Assembly: GCA_947458565.1 (NCBI GenBank)
Contig: CANGZK010000044.1
Location: 1 to 8,685, forward strand
Length of the DNA: 8,685 nt
Direction of reading: 5' to 3'
Source: Acidimicrobiaceae bacterium
GTDB taxonomy: Bacteria; Actinomycetota; Acidimicrobiia; Acidimicrobiales; Ilumatobacteraceae
Shown here: positions 1 through 8,190 of the stretch, one piece after another
Position numbering within the stretch: position 1 is the first letter of the stretch
How the letters are laid out: every line of letters begins with the position of its first letter
Translations under genes and position numbers: made by a program
The notes under the pieces: generated by a model
What the model was told of the DNA's origin: nothing
What the model saw: only the letters and a program-made list of their open reading frames with translations
Database searches by the model: none

Positions 1-3000
1 CGGCACTTCCCCATTTCTTTGTTACAGCACTTCCAAGCATGGTGCCCACCGTGCGATTGACATTGCTGATCGGTAAATCAAGTTGAATCGGTTTTGCTTC
101 TTGAATTGCGCTCGCACATTGCGTCACGAGTTGCGTGTCTAGTGCATCGGCAAGACCGTGATCTTGCATCACTGATTGATGCAATGTTTGTTGATAAGGA
201 TTTTGCGGTGCTGCCAAAATTGGCGAGATGTCAAGTCCCTTTGCTTTCCAATGCGTGACGGCGTGCCGCGTATCAAGTGCCTCAACACGTCCCACTGCTT
301 CCCGCAATGTTCTGAATCCCAGTTGTGCGAGATACTCGCGTACTTCCTGGGCAATGTATTCAAAAAAGTTGACAACGAATTCCGGCTTCCCACTAAAACG
401 CTTCCGCAGTTCGGGATTCTGTGTAGCAATACCAACAGGGCAAGTGTCAAGGTGACACACCCTCATCATCACGCATCCACTCACCACAAGCGGTGCTGTT
501 GCAAACCCAAACTCTTCTGCGCCAAGCAGCGCGGCAATAATTACGTCACGTCCAGTTTTCATTTGGCCGTCGGCTTGCACAACGATGCGGTCTCGCAAGC
601 CGTTGAGCAACAATGTTTGTTGCGTCTCGGCTAACCCAAGTTCCCATGGCGCTCCAACATGTTTCAACGAAGTAAGCGGAGATGCACCAGTGCCGCCATC
701 ATGACCCGAGACCAACACCACGTCGGCTTTGGCTTTACTGACACCTGCAGCAACTGTGCCGATGCCAACTTCTGCAACCAACTTGACATGCACTCGTGCG
801 GCTGGATTCGAGTTTTTGAGATCGTGAATCAGTTGCTTCAGATCTTCAATCGAATAGATGTCATGGTGTGGAGGCGGACTGATCAGTCCGACACCCGGAG
901 TTGAGTATCGAGTTTTTGCAATCCATGGATACACCTTGTGGCCAGGCAACTGTCCACCCTCGCCAGGTTTTGCACCCTGCGCCATCTTGATCTGAATGTC
1001 GTCGGCGTTCACCAAATACTCACTCGTAACACCGAAGCGTCCAGACGCCACCTGTTTGATTGCCGACCGTTTTGAATCACCGTTTGTAAGTGGAATATTG
1101 CGCTCTGCGTCTTCCCCACCCTCACCCGTGTTGCTCTTGCCGCCAATTCGATTCATTGCAATCGCGAGAGTTTCGTGGACTTCAGCCGAGATAGACCCGT
1201 AGCTCATTGCCCCAGTAGAAAAACGGGCAACGAGACTTGAAACAGACTCGACTTCGTCAATCGGTATTGGCTTGCGATCTGCAGAGAATTCAAATAGTCC
1301 ACGCAATGTTGACAACACGCGAGATTGATCATCCACCGACTTGGTGTATTCCTTGAATACGTCGTACCTGCCAGCACGTGTTGCATGCTGCAAGCGGTAC
1401 ACCGTTTCTGGATTGAAGAGATGATGTTCGCCTTCACGTCTCCACTGGTACTCACCGCCAAGTTCGAGTTTGCGATGCATTCGCTGGTCTGGGCGAATTG
1501 GATGCGCAATCGCATGACGTGCAGCAACCTCTGCAGCAATTTCACTCAACCCGACGCCATCCAAGCGCGAAACGGTTCCAGTAAAAAACTCGCCCACAAG
1601 TTCTTTTCCAAGACCAAGGGCTTCAAATATTTGTGCACCGGTGTACGAAGCGACCGTCGACACTCCCATCTTCGACATCACTTTGAGAACGCCTTTTCCT
1701 GCAGCCTTGATGTAGTTATTGATTGCTTTTTGCGCATCGACCCCACCAAGTCCGTTGGTTCCGGCCCCATCATTGGCGGCAATCATGTCTTCAATTGATT
1801 CAAAGGCGAGATACGGGTTGATCGCTCCTGCGCCATATCCAATGAGCAGCGCCATGTGATGCACTTCTCGTGCATCGCCGCACTCGACGATCAATCCGAC
1901 TTGTGTGCGCTTCTTTTCGCGAATGAGGTGATGATGCAGAGCGCTTGTGAGCAGCAGCGATGGAATCGGCGCAAAAACTTCATCTGAGTTTCTGTCCGAA
2001 ATGACAATAATGCGAGCACCCTTATCAATAGCTTCACTCGCAGTTAATCTCGCCTCATTGAGCGCATCGCGAAGCCCCTGCTCTCCCTCGGCGACTCTGT
2101 ATAAACCGCTCACCACAACAGATTGCAATTGTGGGTATGCGTTGTCATCGTTGATATGAATAATTTTTGCTAAATGATCGTTGTTGATAATTGGAAACGG
2201 CAACACAAGCTGTCGACAATGCTCCGGACCTGCATCGAGCAGATTGCCTTCTGGTCCAACTGCGGTACCAATCGAAGTGACAACTTCTTCGCGGATTGCA
2301 TCGAGCGGTGGGTTGGTAACTTGCGCAAACATCTGCTGAAAATAGTCAAACAACAAACGTGGGCGTGCTGACAACACAGCAATAGGCGTATCTGTCCCCA
2401 TCGACCCAAGTGGCTCTCCACCACTCTTGGCCATAGGCGCCAAAATTATCTTGAGTTCTTCGTGTGTGTAACCAAAAACTTGCTGGCGCCGCAGCACGCT
2501 GTCGCGGCTAAACACCATGTGTTCTCTCGCAGGTAGATCACCAAGTTCGACGAGTCCTGCATCGAGCCAGTCTTGATATGGCGCGGCTGCACTCAGCTGT
2601 TGTTTAATCTCGTCGTCTTCAACTATTCGCCCCTGATTCGTATCGATCAACAACATCCGACCAGGCTGCAGACGACCTTTGCGCACGATCTTTGCTTGAT
2701 CTATGTTGACGACACCTACCTCACTTGCCATGATCACGATGTCATCGTCGGTCACCCAGTAGCGACTTGGTCGCAAACCATTTCGGTCTAACACCGCTCC
2801 GATCAGAGTGCCATCAGTAAAAGCAATACATGCTGGTCCGTCCCAAGGCTCCATTAAGGATGCATGGAACCTGTAGAACGCACGTTTCTCGGAACTCATT
2901 GTCTTGTTGTTTTCCCACGCCTCAGGAATCATCATCATTACGGCATGCGGCAAACTTCGGCCACCCAAGTGCAGCAGTTCGAGCACTTCATCAAAACTTG

Positions 3001-3874
3001 CAGAGTCACTTCCACCCATTGCGCAGATTGGAAAAGCTCGTTCGAGATCCGGCAGTACATTGCTTTTTAGCAATGACTCACGAGTGCGCATCCAATTGCG
3101 ATTGCCTTGCACCGTGTTGATCTCGCCGTTGTGCGCAATAAATCGATACGGGTGAGCCAGCGGCCACGATGGAAATGTATTCGTCGAAAATCTGCTGTGC
3201 ACGAGCGCAATCGCCGATTCAATTCGTGAGTCGGTGAGGTCTGGGAAAAACATTGCCAACTGCGGCGTCGTCAGCATGCCTTTATAGATCAGTGTGCGAC
3301 TCGACAACGATGGAAAGTATGTCTGCAAATCTGCTGACAGTTCGTGCTCGATGCGCTTGCGAGCAACGAACAACTTGCGATCTAGTTCAATCTCACGCGC
3401 ACCGCCCCTATCTGCAATAAATATCTGCGAAAATGCCGGCATCACATCTCGCGCGCTCTTACCCACACAACTTGGATCAACTGGCACTTCACGCCAACCC
3501 AACACATCAAGATTTTGTTCGGCGATAATTCTTTCAACAGCAACAACCGCTGCTTCGCGCAGTTTTTTGTCTATTGGCAAAAAGGCAATACCAACTCCGT
3601 AACTTCCGACGGCTGGTAAAACGAAACTTACGACTTCTGAAAAAAATCGATGTGGGATCTGAATCAATACACCTGCACCATCACCGGTTTCCACCTCAGC
3701 GCCAGTTGCACCCCGGTGCTCCATACTGCATAACGCACCAATGCCCAATGCGACGATGTCGTGCGACTTGCGACCTTTAATGTCAACGACAAACGAGACG
3801 CCACAAGCGTCGTGTTCAAATCGTGGGTCGTATAAACCGCTTGCAGGCGGCATTGAATGTTGCATCGTCGTCAT
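1..3874 (-). CDS. gltB: Glutamate synthase large subunit, C-terminus off the window (partial)
   Basis: This cytoplasmic enzyme makes two glutamates from glutamine and 2-oxoglutarate, using electrons passed from GltD or ferredoxin. The frame is open for 1291 codons; the family is usually about 1500 residues, so roughly the last 200 (most of the C-terminal beta-helix domain) are missing. Seen: a short propeptide, then Cys24-Gly-Val (the N-terminal nucleophile once processed) opening the class II amidotransferase domain, with the HNGEINTVQGNRNW and GGSDSASFDE motifs. The FMN/synthase domain follows, with GAMSYGSIS around Met890, GEGGED, and KPGEGGQLPG. Cys1134, Cys1140 and Cys1145 (C-x5-C-x4-C, ending TCPVGIATQ) are the 3Fe-4S ligands, with the family's spacing. 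An in-frame TAG lies two codons upstream of the first ATG, so the start is 3874 or later. AGGA sits only 1 nt from that ATG; a second ATG at 3865 (10-nt spacing) is an alternative, and both precede Cys24. No frameshift was seen. gltD is not in the window. Confidence 0.97.
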   Translation of the reverse strand, partial: MTTMQHSMPPASGLYDPRFEHDACGVSFVVDIKGRKSHDIVALGIGALCSMEHRGATGAEVETGDGAGVLIQIPHRFFSEVVSFVLPAVGSYGVGIAFLPIDKKLREAAVVAVERIIAEQNLDVLGWREVPVDPSCVGKSARDVMPAFSQIFIADRGGAREIELDRKLFVARKRIEHELSADLQTYFPSLSSRTLIYKGMLTTPQLAMFFPDLTDSRIESAIALVHSRFSTNTFPSWPLAHPYRFIAHNGEINTVQGNRNWMRTRESLLKSNVLPDLERAFPICAMGGSDSASFDEVLELLHLGGRSLPHAVMMMIPEAWENNKTMSSEKRAFYRFHASLMEPWDGPACIAFTDGTLIGAVLDRNGLRPSRYWVTDDDIVIMASEVGVVNIDQAKIVRKGRLQPGRMLLIDTNQGRIVEDDEIKQQLSAAAPYQDWLDAGLVELGDLPAREHMVFSRDSVLRRQQVFGYTHEELKIILAPMAKSGGEPLGSMGTDTPIAVLSARPRLLFDYFQQMFAQVTNPPLDAIREEVVTSIGTAVGPEGNLLDAGPEHCRQLVLPFPIINNDHLAKIIHINDDNAYPQLQSVVVSGLYRVAEGEQGLRDALNEARLTASEAIDKGARIIVISDRNSDEVFAPIPSLLLTSALHHHLIREKKRTQVGLIVECGDAREVHHMALLIGYGAGAINPYLAFESIEDMIAANDGAGTNGLGGVDAQKAINNYIKAAGKGVLKVMSKMGVSTVASYTGAQIFEALGLGKELVGEFFTGTVSRLDGVGLSEIAAEVAARHAIAHPIRPDQRMHRKLELGGEYQWRREGEHHLFNPETVYRLQHATRAGRYDVFKEYTKSVDDQSRVLSTLRGLFEFSADRKPIPIDEVESVSSLVARFSTGAMSYGSISAEVHETLAIAMNRIGGKSNTGEGGEDAERNIPLTNGDSKRSAIKQVASGRFGVTSEYLVNADDIQIKMAQGAKPGEGGQLPGHKVYPWIAKTRYSTPGVGLISPPPHHDIYSIEDLKQLIHDLKNSNPAARVHVKLVAEVGIGTVAAGVSKAKADVVLVSGHDGGTGASPLTSLKHVGAPWELGLAETQQTLLLNGLRDRIVVQADGQMKTGRDVIIAALLGAEEFGFATAPLVVSGCVMMRVCHLDTCPVGIATQNPELRKRFSGKPEFVVNFFEYIAQEVREYLAQLGFRTLREAVGRVEALDTRHAVTHWKAKGLDISPILAAPQNPYQQTLHQSVMQDHGLADALDTQLVTQCASAIQEAKPIQLDLPISNVNRTVGTMLGSAVTKKWGSA

Positions 3875-3902
3875 GTCCTATTGACTTCTCGGTTCACCTG
3901 AG

Positions 3903-3947
3903 CTCATTCAGTATGAACTTTTTGCAGACTGCTAAAAGGAATCTGCA
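3903..3947 (-). promoter_or_regulatory. Candidate gltB promoter with inverted repeat
   Basis: The 111-nt gap between the crotonase stop and the gltB start contains a -10-like CATACT on the minus strand (3915 to 3910), which would start RNA near 3903 and leave a leader of about 30 nt. No good -35 is seen. Just upstream lies an inverted repeat, TGCAGA (3923-3928) and TCTGCA (3942-3947), separated by 13 nt and overlapping the expected -35 area, so it could be an operator. It is not followed by a T-run, so it does not look like an intrinsic terminator for the crotonase gene. The regulator is unknown and the promoter call is weak. Confidence 0.35.
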
Positions 3948-3985
3948 GGGACGACGCTGGCCCGTGACAAAACTCTAGCGACTAA

Positions 3986-4858
3986 TTAGCGAAACAAACT
4001 GCCCGACTCGAAGTTTGGTGAACGCTTTTCAAAGTGCGACATCACTGCTTCGGCTTGGTTCGCGGTTCCAATCAACTGGCCGATGGTTGCGCGTTCCGCT
4101 GCAAACTGCTCGGCTGCGCCGCTATTTGCCAACCTATTTATGAGTTTCTTAGCGCCACGCACCGCCTCTGGACTGCGACCAGCAATCTCACGCGCCATCG
4201 TCATCGCGTCGGCATGCACCTCGTGCGACAACTGGGTAGCAATACCCATCTCGTGTGCCTCATGACCACTAAAGATGCGCGCGGTGAACACCAGATTTTT
4301 CACAATGTCCGGTCGCACAAGTCGGCTCAGCATCAATGTTCCGGTCATATCAGGAATTAGCCCCCAGTGCACCTCGCGAACTGAAAGTTGAGTCTCTGGA
4401 TGCACGATTCGAATATCGCATCCAAGCGCAATCTGAATACCGCCACCCAACGCATGACCATGCACCGCTGCGATCACTGGCACTGGCACTTCTTGCCACA
4501 CCCAACACACCTGTTGCGCCATGTGCGTAATCCGTCCATCCACCATTGCCCCAGCATTCATATCTGGCTTGCTTTCATTCGAGTCTGTTCGTGGTCCGGC
4601 CTCTGCCATCTGTGCAAACGATGAGAAATCAAGCCCGGCACAAAACGAAGCACCGTCACCCGAGAGCACCACCACGCGAAGACCATCAAGCGTCTTGAGG
4701 TATTCGCCAGCAGCGCAGAGCGACGTAAACATTGCATTGTCGAGCGCATTGCGTTTGTCGGCTCGATTCATCTTCACATCGGCAATGCCATCGGCAATTG
4801 AAATCGTGACCCGTTCGTCAATAACCCCAGGCACATCTACTCGTTGCACTGCGCTCAT
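3986..4858 (-). CDS. Crotonase / enoyl-CoA hydratase-isomerase superfamily protein
   Basis: A 290-residue acyl-CoA-acting enzyme of the crotonase fold. Seen: the first oxyanion-hole segment FCAGLDF (Ala74, Gly75), the second HGHALGGG, then GGGIQIALGCDIR and REVHWGLIPDMTGT. Compared with rat enoyl-CoA hydratase, the second catalytic glutamate is kept (Glu162), but the first position is Gln142, at the correct 20-residue spacing. Asp170, eight residues after Glu162, matches the extra acid of the dienoyl-CoA isomerase (ECH1) branch. A simple hydratase role is therefore not safe; an isomerase or another CoA-thioester reaction is possible, and the substrate is unknown. The start at 4858 is chosen because AAAGGGG sits 6 nt upstream; an in-frame ATG at 4906 has no comparable ribosome site and would cross most of the divergent intergenic space. 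It is the gene upstream of gltB on the same strand and diverges from the nitroreductase. Confidence 0.93.
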   Translation of the reverse strand: MSAVQRVDVPGVIDERVTISIADGIADVKMNRADKRNALDNAMFTSLCAAGEYLKTLDGLRVVVLSGDGASFCAGLDFSSFAQMAEAGPRTDSNESKPDMNAGAMVDGRITHMAQQVCWVWQEVPVPVIAAVHGHALGGGIQIALGCDIRIVHPETQLSVREVHWGLIPDMTGTLMLSRLVRPDIVKNLVFTARIFSGHEAHEMGIATQLSHEVHADAMTMAREIAGRSPEAVRGAKKLINRLANSGAAEQFAAERATIGQLIGTANQAEAVMSHFEKRSPNFESGSLFR

Positions 4859-4871
4859 CACATACCCCTTT
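4859..4871 (-). promoter_or_regulatory. Ribosome binding site that sets the crotonase start
   Basis: On the minus strand AAAGGGG (4871 to 4865) is followed by six bases and the ATG at 4858. It is the clearest purine-rich ribosome site in the window along with that of aconitase, and it favours the 290-residue start over the in-frame ATG 16 codons upstream. A GTG codon immediately precedes the ATG and could serve as a minor alternative. Confidence 0.75.
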
Positions 4872-4901
4872 GCGAAATCGTGTATCTCTATCGTGGCATG
4901 G

Positions 4902-4907
4902 CACACT
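4902..4907 (+). promoter_or_regulatory. Possible -10 element of a leaderless nitroreductase transcript
   Basis: CACACT, one mismatch from TANNNT, is followed by exactly seven bases and the ATG at 4915. No Shine-Dalgarno is visible before that ATG. This is the geometry expected if transcription began on the A of the start codon. The call gains some weight because two further genes in the window show the same layout; alone it would be weak. No -35 was identified. Confidence 0.35.
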
Positions 4908-4914
4908 AGACGGC

Positions 4915-5559
4915 ATGCAACTGAACCTTTCCTCCGAAGAAGTCCTCAAATCCACCCGCAGCGTGCGCAAGCGTCTTGACTTTGAAAAGCCTGTAGAGCG
5001 CAAAATTGTTGAAGAATGTCTCGAGATCGCACTCCAGGCGCCGACCGGCGGCAATAGCCAGGGATGGCACTGGATTGTTGTTGAAGACGCGGCAAAGAAG
5101 AAAGCGCTTGCCGACATCTACCGCGCCAACTGGGCCGTTTATGCAAATCTTCCAAGCGGCAAGCCACGTGGCGATGTCCGTGACGAGCAGCTCCCAAAAG
5201 TGCGTGACTCCGCAACTTTCTTGGCAGAAAACTTCGAAAAAGCTCCGATGCTCATGATTCCATGCATCGAGGGTCGCCTCGAAAATCTTGATGTCGCGAG
5301 TGGTGCAGGTGGTTGGGGTTCCCTGCTTCCAGCAGTGTGGAGTTTTATGCTCGCACTTCGTGGTCGCGGAATGGGTTCAGCGTGGACGACTATTCACTTG
5401 ATGTTTGATGGTGAGAAAAAAGCTGCCGAACTACTGGGCATTCCTTTCGACAAAGTCACGCAAGGTGGTTTGTTCCCTATCGCATACACAATTGGTACAG
5501 AGTTCAAGGCCGCAAATCGCCTGCCACTTGACAAAGTCCTGCACTGGGACAAGTGGTAG
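4915..5559 (+). CDS. Nitroreductase-family FMN oxidoreductase
   Basis: A 214-residue flavoprotein of the nitroreductase superfamily, a common length for it. Members use bound FMN and NAD(P)H to reduce nitro groups, quinones or other electron-poor compounds; the true substrate cannot be read from sequence. Seen: the N-terminal phosphate-contacting segment STRSVRKR (residues 13-20), the FMN-loop motif QAPTGGNSQGWHW (41-53), a central Gly/Trp-rich helix region GAGGWGSLLPAVWSFMLALR, GMGSAWTT, and a C-terminal LPLDKVLHWDKW tail that I associate with actinobacterial relatives. The start at 4915 matches where the conserved domain begins; an in-frame ATG at 4870 would add 15 unrelated residues overlapping the crotonase ribosome site. 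No clear Shine-Dalgarno precedes it. It diverges from the crotonase across 56 nt and lies 55 nt upstream of aconitase on the same strand. Confidence 0.93.
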   Translation: MQLNLSSEEVLKSTRSVRKRLDFEKPVERKIVEECLEIALQAPTGGNSQGWHWIVVEDAAKKKALADIYRANWAVYANLPSGKPRGDVRDEQLPKVRDSATFLAENFEKAPMLMIPCIEGRLENLDVASGAGGWGSLLPAVWSFMLALRGRGMGSAWTTIHLMFDGEKKAAELLGIPFDKVTQGGLFPIAYTIGTEFKAANRLPLDKVLHWDKW

Positions 5560-5563
5560 TCGG

Positions 5564-5606
5564 TAAAATAAGCACGTTGTTTAGCGTTCATCATTCAGCG
5601 AGAGGA
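5564..5606 (+). promoter_or_regulatory. Aconitase upstream region: weak -10 and ribosome site
   Basis: The 55-nt gap between the nitroreductase stop and the aconitase ATG holds TAAAAT (5564-5569), a plausible -10 that would give a leader of about 40 nt. A TTGACA at 5528-5533, inside the end of the nitroreductase gene, is about 30 nt away, too far to be its standard -35. AGAGGA (5601-5606), eight bases before the ATG, is a good ribosome site. Co-transcription with the nitroreductase is equally possible. Confidence 0.4.
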
Positions 5607-5614
5607 TTATCGAT

Positions 5615-7900
5615 ATGACTGCTTCAGCAGGAACCCCCATCGAACTCGTCAACGGCGTATATGCCTCACTCGAAGAAAACGTAGCCCTTGGTCGTAAGCG
5701 CCTAGGTCGCAATCTCACGTTGACCGAAAAGATTCTGATCAATCATCTCTCCGATCCAAAGAATCAAGAGATGGAACGTGGACGCAGTTATGCAGATTTC
5801 GCGCCGGATCGCGTTGCGATGCAAGACGCCACAGCTCAGATGGCCCTGCTGCAATTCATGACGGCCGGACTATCAACAACTGCAACACCATCGACAGTTC
5901 ATTGCGACCACCTCATTTCAGCAAAAGTTGGAGCGCGTATCGACATGGGTGTTGCGATTGACACAAATAAAGAGGTGTATGACTTCTTACAAAGTGTCTC
6001 GGCAAAATATGGCATCGGTTTCTGGGGCCCTGGTAGCGGCATCATCCACCAAGTAGTTCTTGAGCACTACGCATTTCCTGGTGGAATGATGATCGGAACC
6101 GACAGCCACACCCCGAATGCTGGCGGACTTGGCATGGTTGCAATTGGAGTTGGTGGAGCTGACGCAGTCGACGTAATGACTGGTTTCCCTTTCAACGTCC
6201 GTTGGCCAAAAGTCATCGGTGTGAAACTCACCGGAAAGCTTTCTGGTTGGTCAAGCCCGAAAGACGTAATTCTCGAAGTTGCCCGAGTGCTCACTGTTGA
6301 AGGTGGCACGGGCGCAATTGTTGAATACTTCGGAGAAGGCGCAGACACAATTTCGGCTACAGGCAAAGCAACTATTTGCAATATGGGAGCCGAAATTGGC
6401 GCCACTTGTTCGGTGTTTCCATATGACACAAACATGTCGGACTATTTGCAAGCAACAGGTCGGTCGGAAATTGCCAAGGCGGCCGACAAAGTTGCGACCA
6501 ACTTGAGAGCAGATGATGACGCGAGCTACGACAAGATAGTCGAAATCGATTTATCTGCGTTGAAGCCCCTCATCAACGGCCCACACTCTCCAGACCGCGC
6601 CCACAAAGTTGGCAAAGATATCGCTGCTGCGGCAACTGCAAATGAGTGGCCACTCGAAATCTCATCGGCCTTGATTGGTAGCTGCACCAACTCGTCATAC
6701 GAGGACATCACTCGTGCGGCTTCAGTTGCGCGCCAAGCAAAGGCGCACGGCCTTAAAGCAAAAATCGAACTCCTCATCACGCCGGGGTCTGAACAGATCC
6801 GTGCAACGATCGAACGTGATGGCCTACTCGCCGACCTTGAAGCAATTGGCGCAACCGTTCTGGCAAATGCCTGTGGGCCATGTATTGGACAGTGGGATCG
6901 CCCCAAGGAACTAACAAGCAAGCCAAACACCATTGTCAATTCATTCAACCGCAACTTCCCCAAGCGCAACGACGGCTCTGCCAACACATTGAGTTTTGTT
7001 ACAAGCCCAGACACCGTGATCGCACTCGCACTTGCGGGTCGTCTCGACTTTGATCCGACAATCGACACGCTGACCGCACCAGATGGCACCGAAGTCAAGC
7101 TCGAGATCCCTCAAGGTGAAGTGTTACCGAAGAATGGCTACGACGCAGGCAATGACACCTTCATCGCGCCTCCAGCCGACGGATCAGATATTCAAGTAAA
7201 TGTCGACCCCACAAGCGACCGACTCCAGTTGCTCGAACCGTTTAAGAAGTGGAATGGAAATGATTTCTTAGGAATGCCCGTGCTGATGAAAGCTAAAGGC
7301 AAATGCACGACTGACCACATCTCCGCTGCTGGAAAATGGCTCACCTACCGTGGCCATTTGCAAAACATATGTGGCAACTTGTTTGCAGGTGTCGTAAACG
7401 CACACAACGATGTTGTTGGTGAGGGAATTGACTTGATTGACGGCAAGACACGCACCTTTCCAGAAATTGCTCGACACTACGGCGACAACAATGTGCAATG
7501 GACTGCGATTGGCGACCAGAACTACGGCGAAGGTTCTAGCCGCGAGCATGCGGCAATGGAGCCTCGTTATCGTGGCGCCGCAGTTATCTTCGCTCGCTCG
7601 TTCGCACGTATTGCCGAAACCAATCTCAAGAAGCAAGGCATCGTCCCACTCACTTTTGCCGACCCAGCAACGTACGACATGATCGGCGAACTTGACACCA
7701 TCACGGTGCGAGACATGCCTCCAAAACCAGACCAACCCGTTCGCTGCTATCTCAACAAGCGTGGTGGAGATCCAATTGAATTTCAGGCGCTACACACATT
7801 CAGCGATGAGCAAATCGAGTGGTTCAAAGCCGGCAGTGCACTCAACGTTGTGCGCAAAAAAGTAGAAGAGGCCGCGAAGGCCGCTGCAGACACAGAATAA
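5615..7900 (+). CDS. acn: Aconitate hydratase, mitochondrial-like type
   Basis: A 761-residue 4Fe-4S enzyme of the TCA and glyoxylate cycles, interconverting citrate and isocitrate via cis-aconitate in the cytoplasm. The length and motifs match the mitochondrial aconitase branch (about 750-780 residues), not the roughly 900-residue AcnA/IRP type. Seen: HCDHL and DTNKEVYDFL in the N-terminal part, the GTDSHTPNAGGLG motif, cluster ligands Cys357 (IGSCTNSSYED), Cys420 and Cys423 (NACGPCIGQW), then the C-terminal swivel domain with TTDHISAAGKWL and GEGSSREHAAMEPR. Ser641 and Arg643 match the pig catalytic Ser642 and Arg644, and every ligand is likewise offset by one from the pig mature numbering (358, 421, 424). 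The conserved SFARIAETNLKKQG follows. All key residues are present and the gene is complete. AGAGGA eight bases before the ATG supports the start. An 87-residue membrane protein follows after 18 nt. Confidence 0.97.
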   Translation: MTASAGTPIELVNGVYASLEENVALGRKRLGRNLTLTEKILINHLSDPKNQEMERGRSYADFAPDRVAMQDATAQMALLQFMTAGLSTTATPSTVHCDHLISAKVGARIDMGVAIDTNKEVYDFLQSVSAKYGIGFWGPGSGIIHQVVLEHYAFPGGMMIGTDSHTPNAGGLGMVAIGVGGADAVDVMTGFPFNVRWPKVIGVKLTGKLSGWSSPKDVILEVARVLTVEGGTGAIVEYFGEGADTISATGKATICNMGAEIGATCSVFPYDTNMSDYLQATGRSEIAKAADKVATNLRADDDASYDKIVEIDLSALKPLINGPHSPDRAHKVGKDIAAAATANEWPLEISSALIGSCTNSSYEDITRAASVARQAKAHGLKAKIELLITPGSEQIRATIERDGLLADLEAIGATVLANACGPCIGQWDRPKELTSKPNTIVNSFNRNFPKRNDGSANTLSFVTSPDTVIALALAGRLDFDPTIDTLTAPDGTEVKLEIPQGEVLPKNGYDAGNDTFIAPPADGSDIQVNVDPTSDRLQLLEPFKKWNGNDFLGMPVLMKAKGKCTTDHISAAGKWLTYRGHLQNICGNLFAGVVNAHNDVVGEGIDLIDGKTRTFPEIARHYGDNNVQWTAIGDQNYGEGSSREHAAMEPRYRGAAVIFARSFARIAETNLKKQGIVPLTFADPATYDMIGELDTITVRDMPPKPDQPVRCYLNKRGGDPIEFQALHTFSDEQIEWFKAGSALNVVRKKVEEAAKAAADTE

Positions 7901-7906
7901 ATCAAC

Positions 7907-7912
7907 TACTGT
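7907..7912 (+). promoter_or_regulatory. Possible -10 of a leaderless transcript for the small membrane protein
   Basis: TACTGT, a full match to TANNNT, lies six bases before the ATG at 7919, which has no convincing ribosome site. The gene could start its own leaderless transcript here. Because the aconitase stop is only 18 nt upstream, read-through expression with aconitase is also likely. Confidence 0.4.
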
Positions 7913-7918
7913 TCGGGC

Positions 7919-8182
7919 ATGGAGAGTCTTGCTCGCCTCGTAGCGATCATTCTTGGTGGTGCGCTATCTGCGGGAATCATTGCAATCGTTCTCTGGCGAA
8001 GACCACCTCGCAACGCCATTGCTCGCGCAGTATTTATCGTTCTCATGTTGCCAGTGATGTGGATCGGAATATTTCTTGCCACACTCTCGGTCGGCATTGG
8101 AGTGCGTGCAATGGGAGTAGCAATTTTTGCAGCAGCGATACTTGCAGTCAGATCGATGCTCACAAAAAAGAATTTGCACTAA
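7919..8182 (+). CDS. Small three-helix membrane protein, function unknown
   Basis: An 87-residue protein that I do not recognise. Three hydrophobic stretches are visible: about residues 7-26, 36-60 and 64-77. The first loop is short and basic (RRPPRNAIAR, residues 27-36), and the C-terminus is basic (TKKNLH). By the positive-inside rule, the loop after helix 1 is cytoplasmic. No cysteine, histidine cluster or catalytic motif is seen. The start at 7919 follows the aconitase stop by 18 nt, without a Shine-Dalgarno. Codon use is typical of the neighbouring genes, and the long alternating hydrophobic pattern supports it over the antisense frame. Its stop codon lies only 9 nt from the terminator T-run of the convergent small RNA. 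It may be co-expressed with aconitase by position only; no functional link can be claimed. Confidence 0.7.
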   Translation: MESLARLVAIILGGALSAGIIAIVLWRRPPRNAIARAVFIVLMLPVMWIGIFLATLSVGIGVRAMGVAIFAAAILAVRSMLTKKNLH

Positions 8183-8190
8183 AGGGAACC

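Noticed and set aside
176..1798. Open frames of about 150 codons on the plus strand within 176-634 and 1325-1798
   Set aside because: They are antisense to the intact gltB frame, have no family motifs and an odd residue composition; gltB conservation explains the region fully.
4865..4871. GGGG in the crotonase ribosome site as a target of the C-rich loops of the 6C-like RNA
   Set aside because: Only about four consecutive G-C pairs are possible and the flanking bases do not match, so this is no better than chance.
4859..4906. Sixteen-codon upstream extension of the crotonase to the in-frame ATG at 4906
   Set aside because: The AAAGGGG ribosome site six bases before 4858 decides the start, and the extension would use nearly all of the divergent promoter space.
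5528..5569. TTGACA (5528-5533) plus TAAAAT (5564-5569) as one promoter for aconitase
   Set aside because: The 30-nt spacing is far beyond the usual 16-19 nt; only the -10 was kept, at low confidence.
6067..7735. Minus-strand open frames of 122-190 codons opposite aconitase
   Set aside because: They are shadows of the aconitase coding frame with no recognisable domain and no ribosome sites seen.
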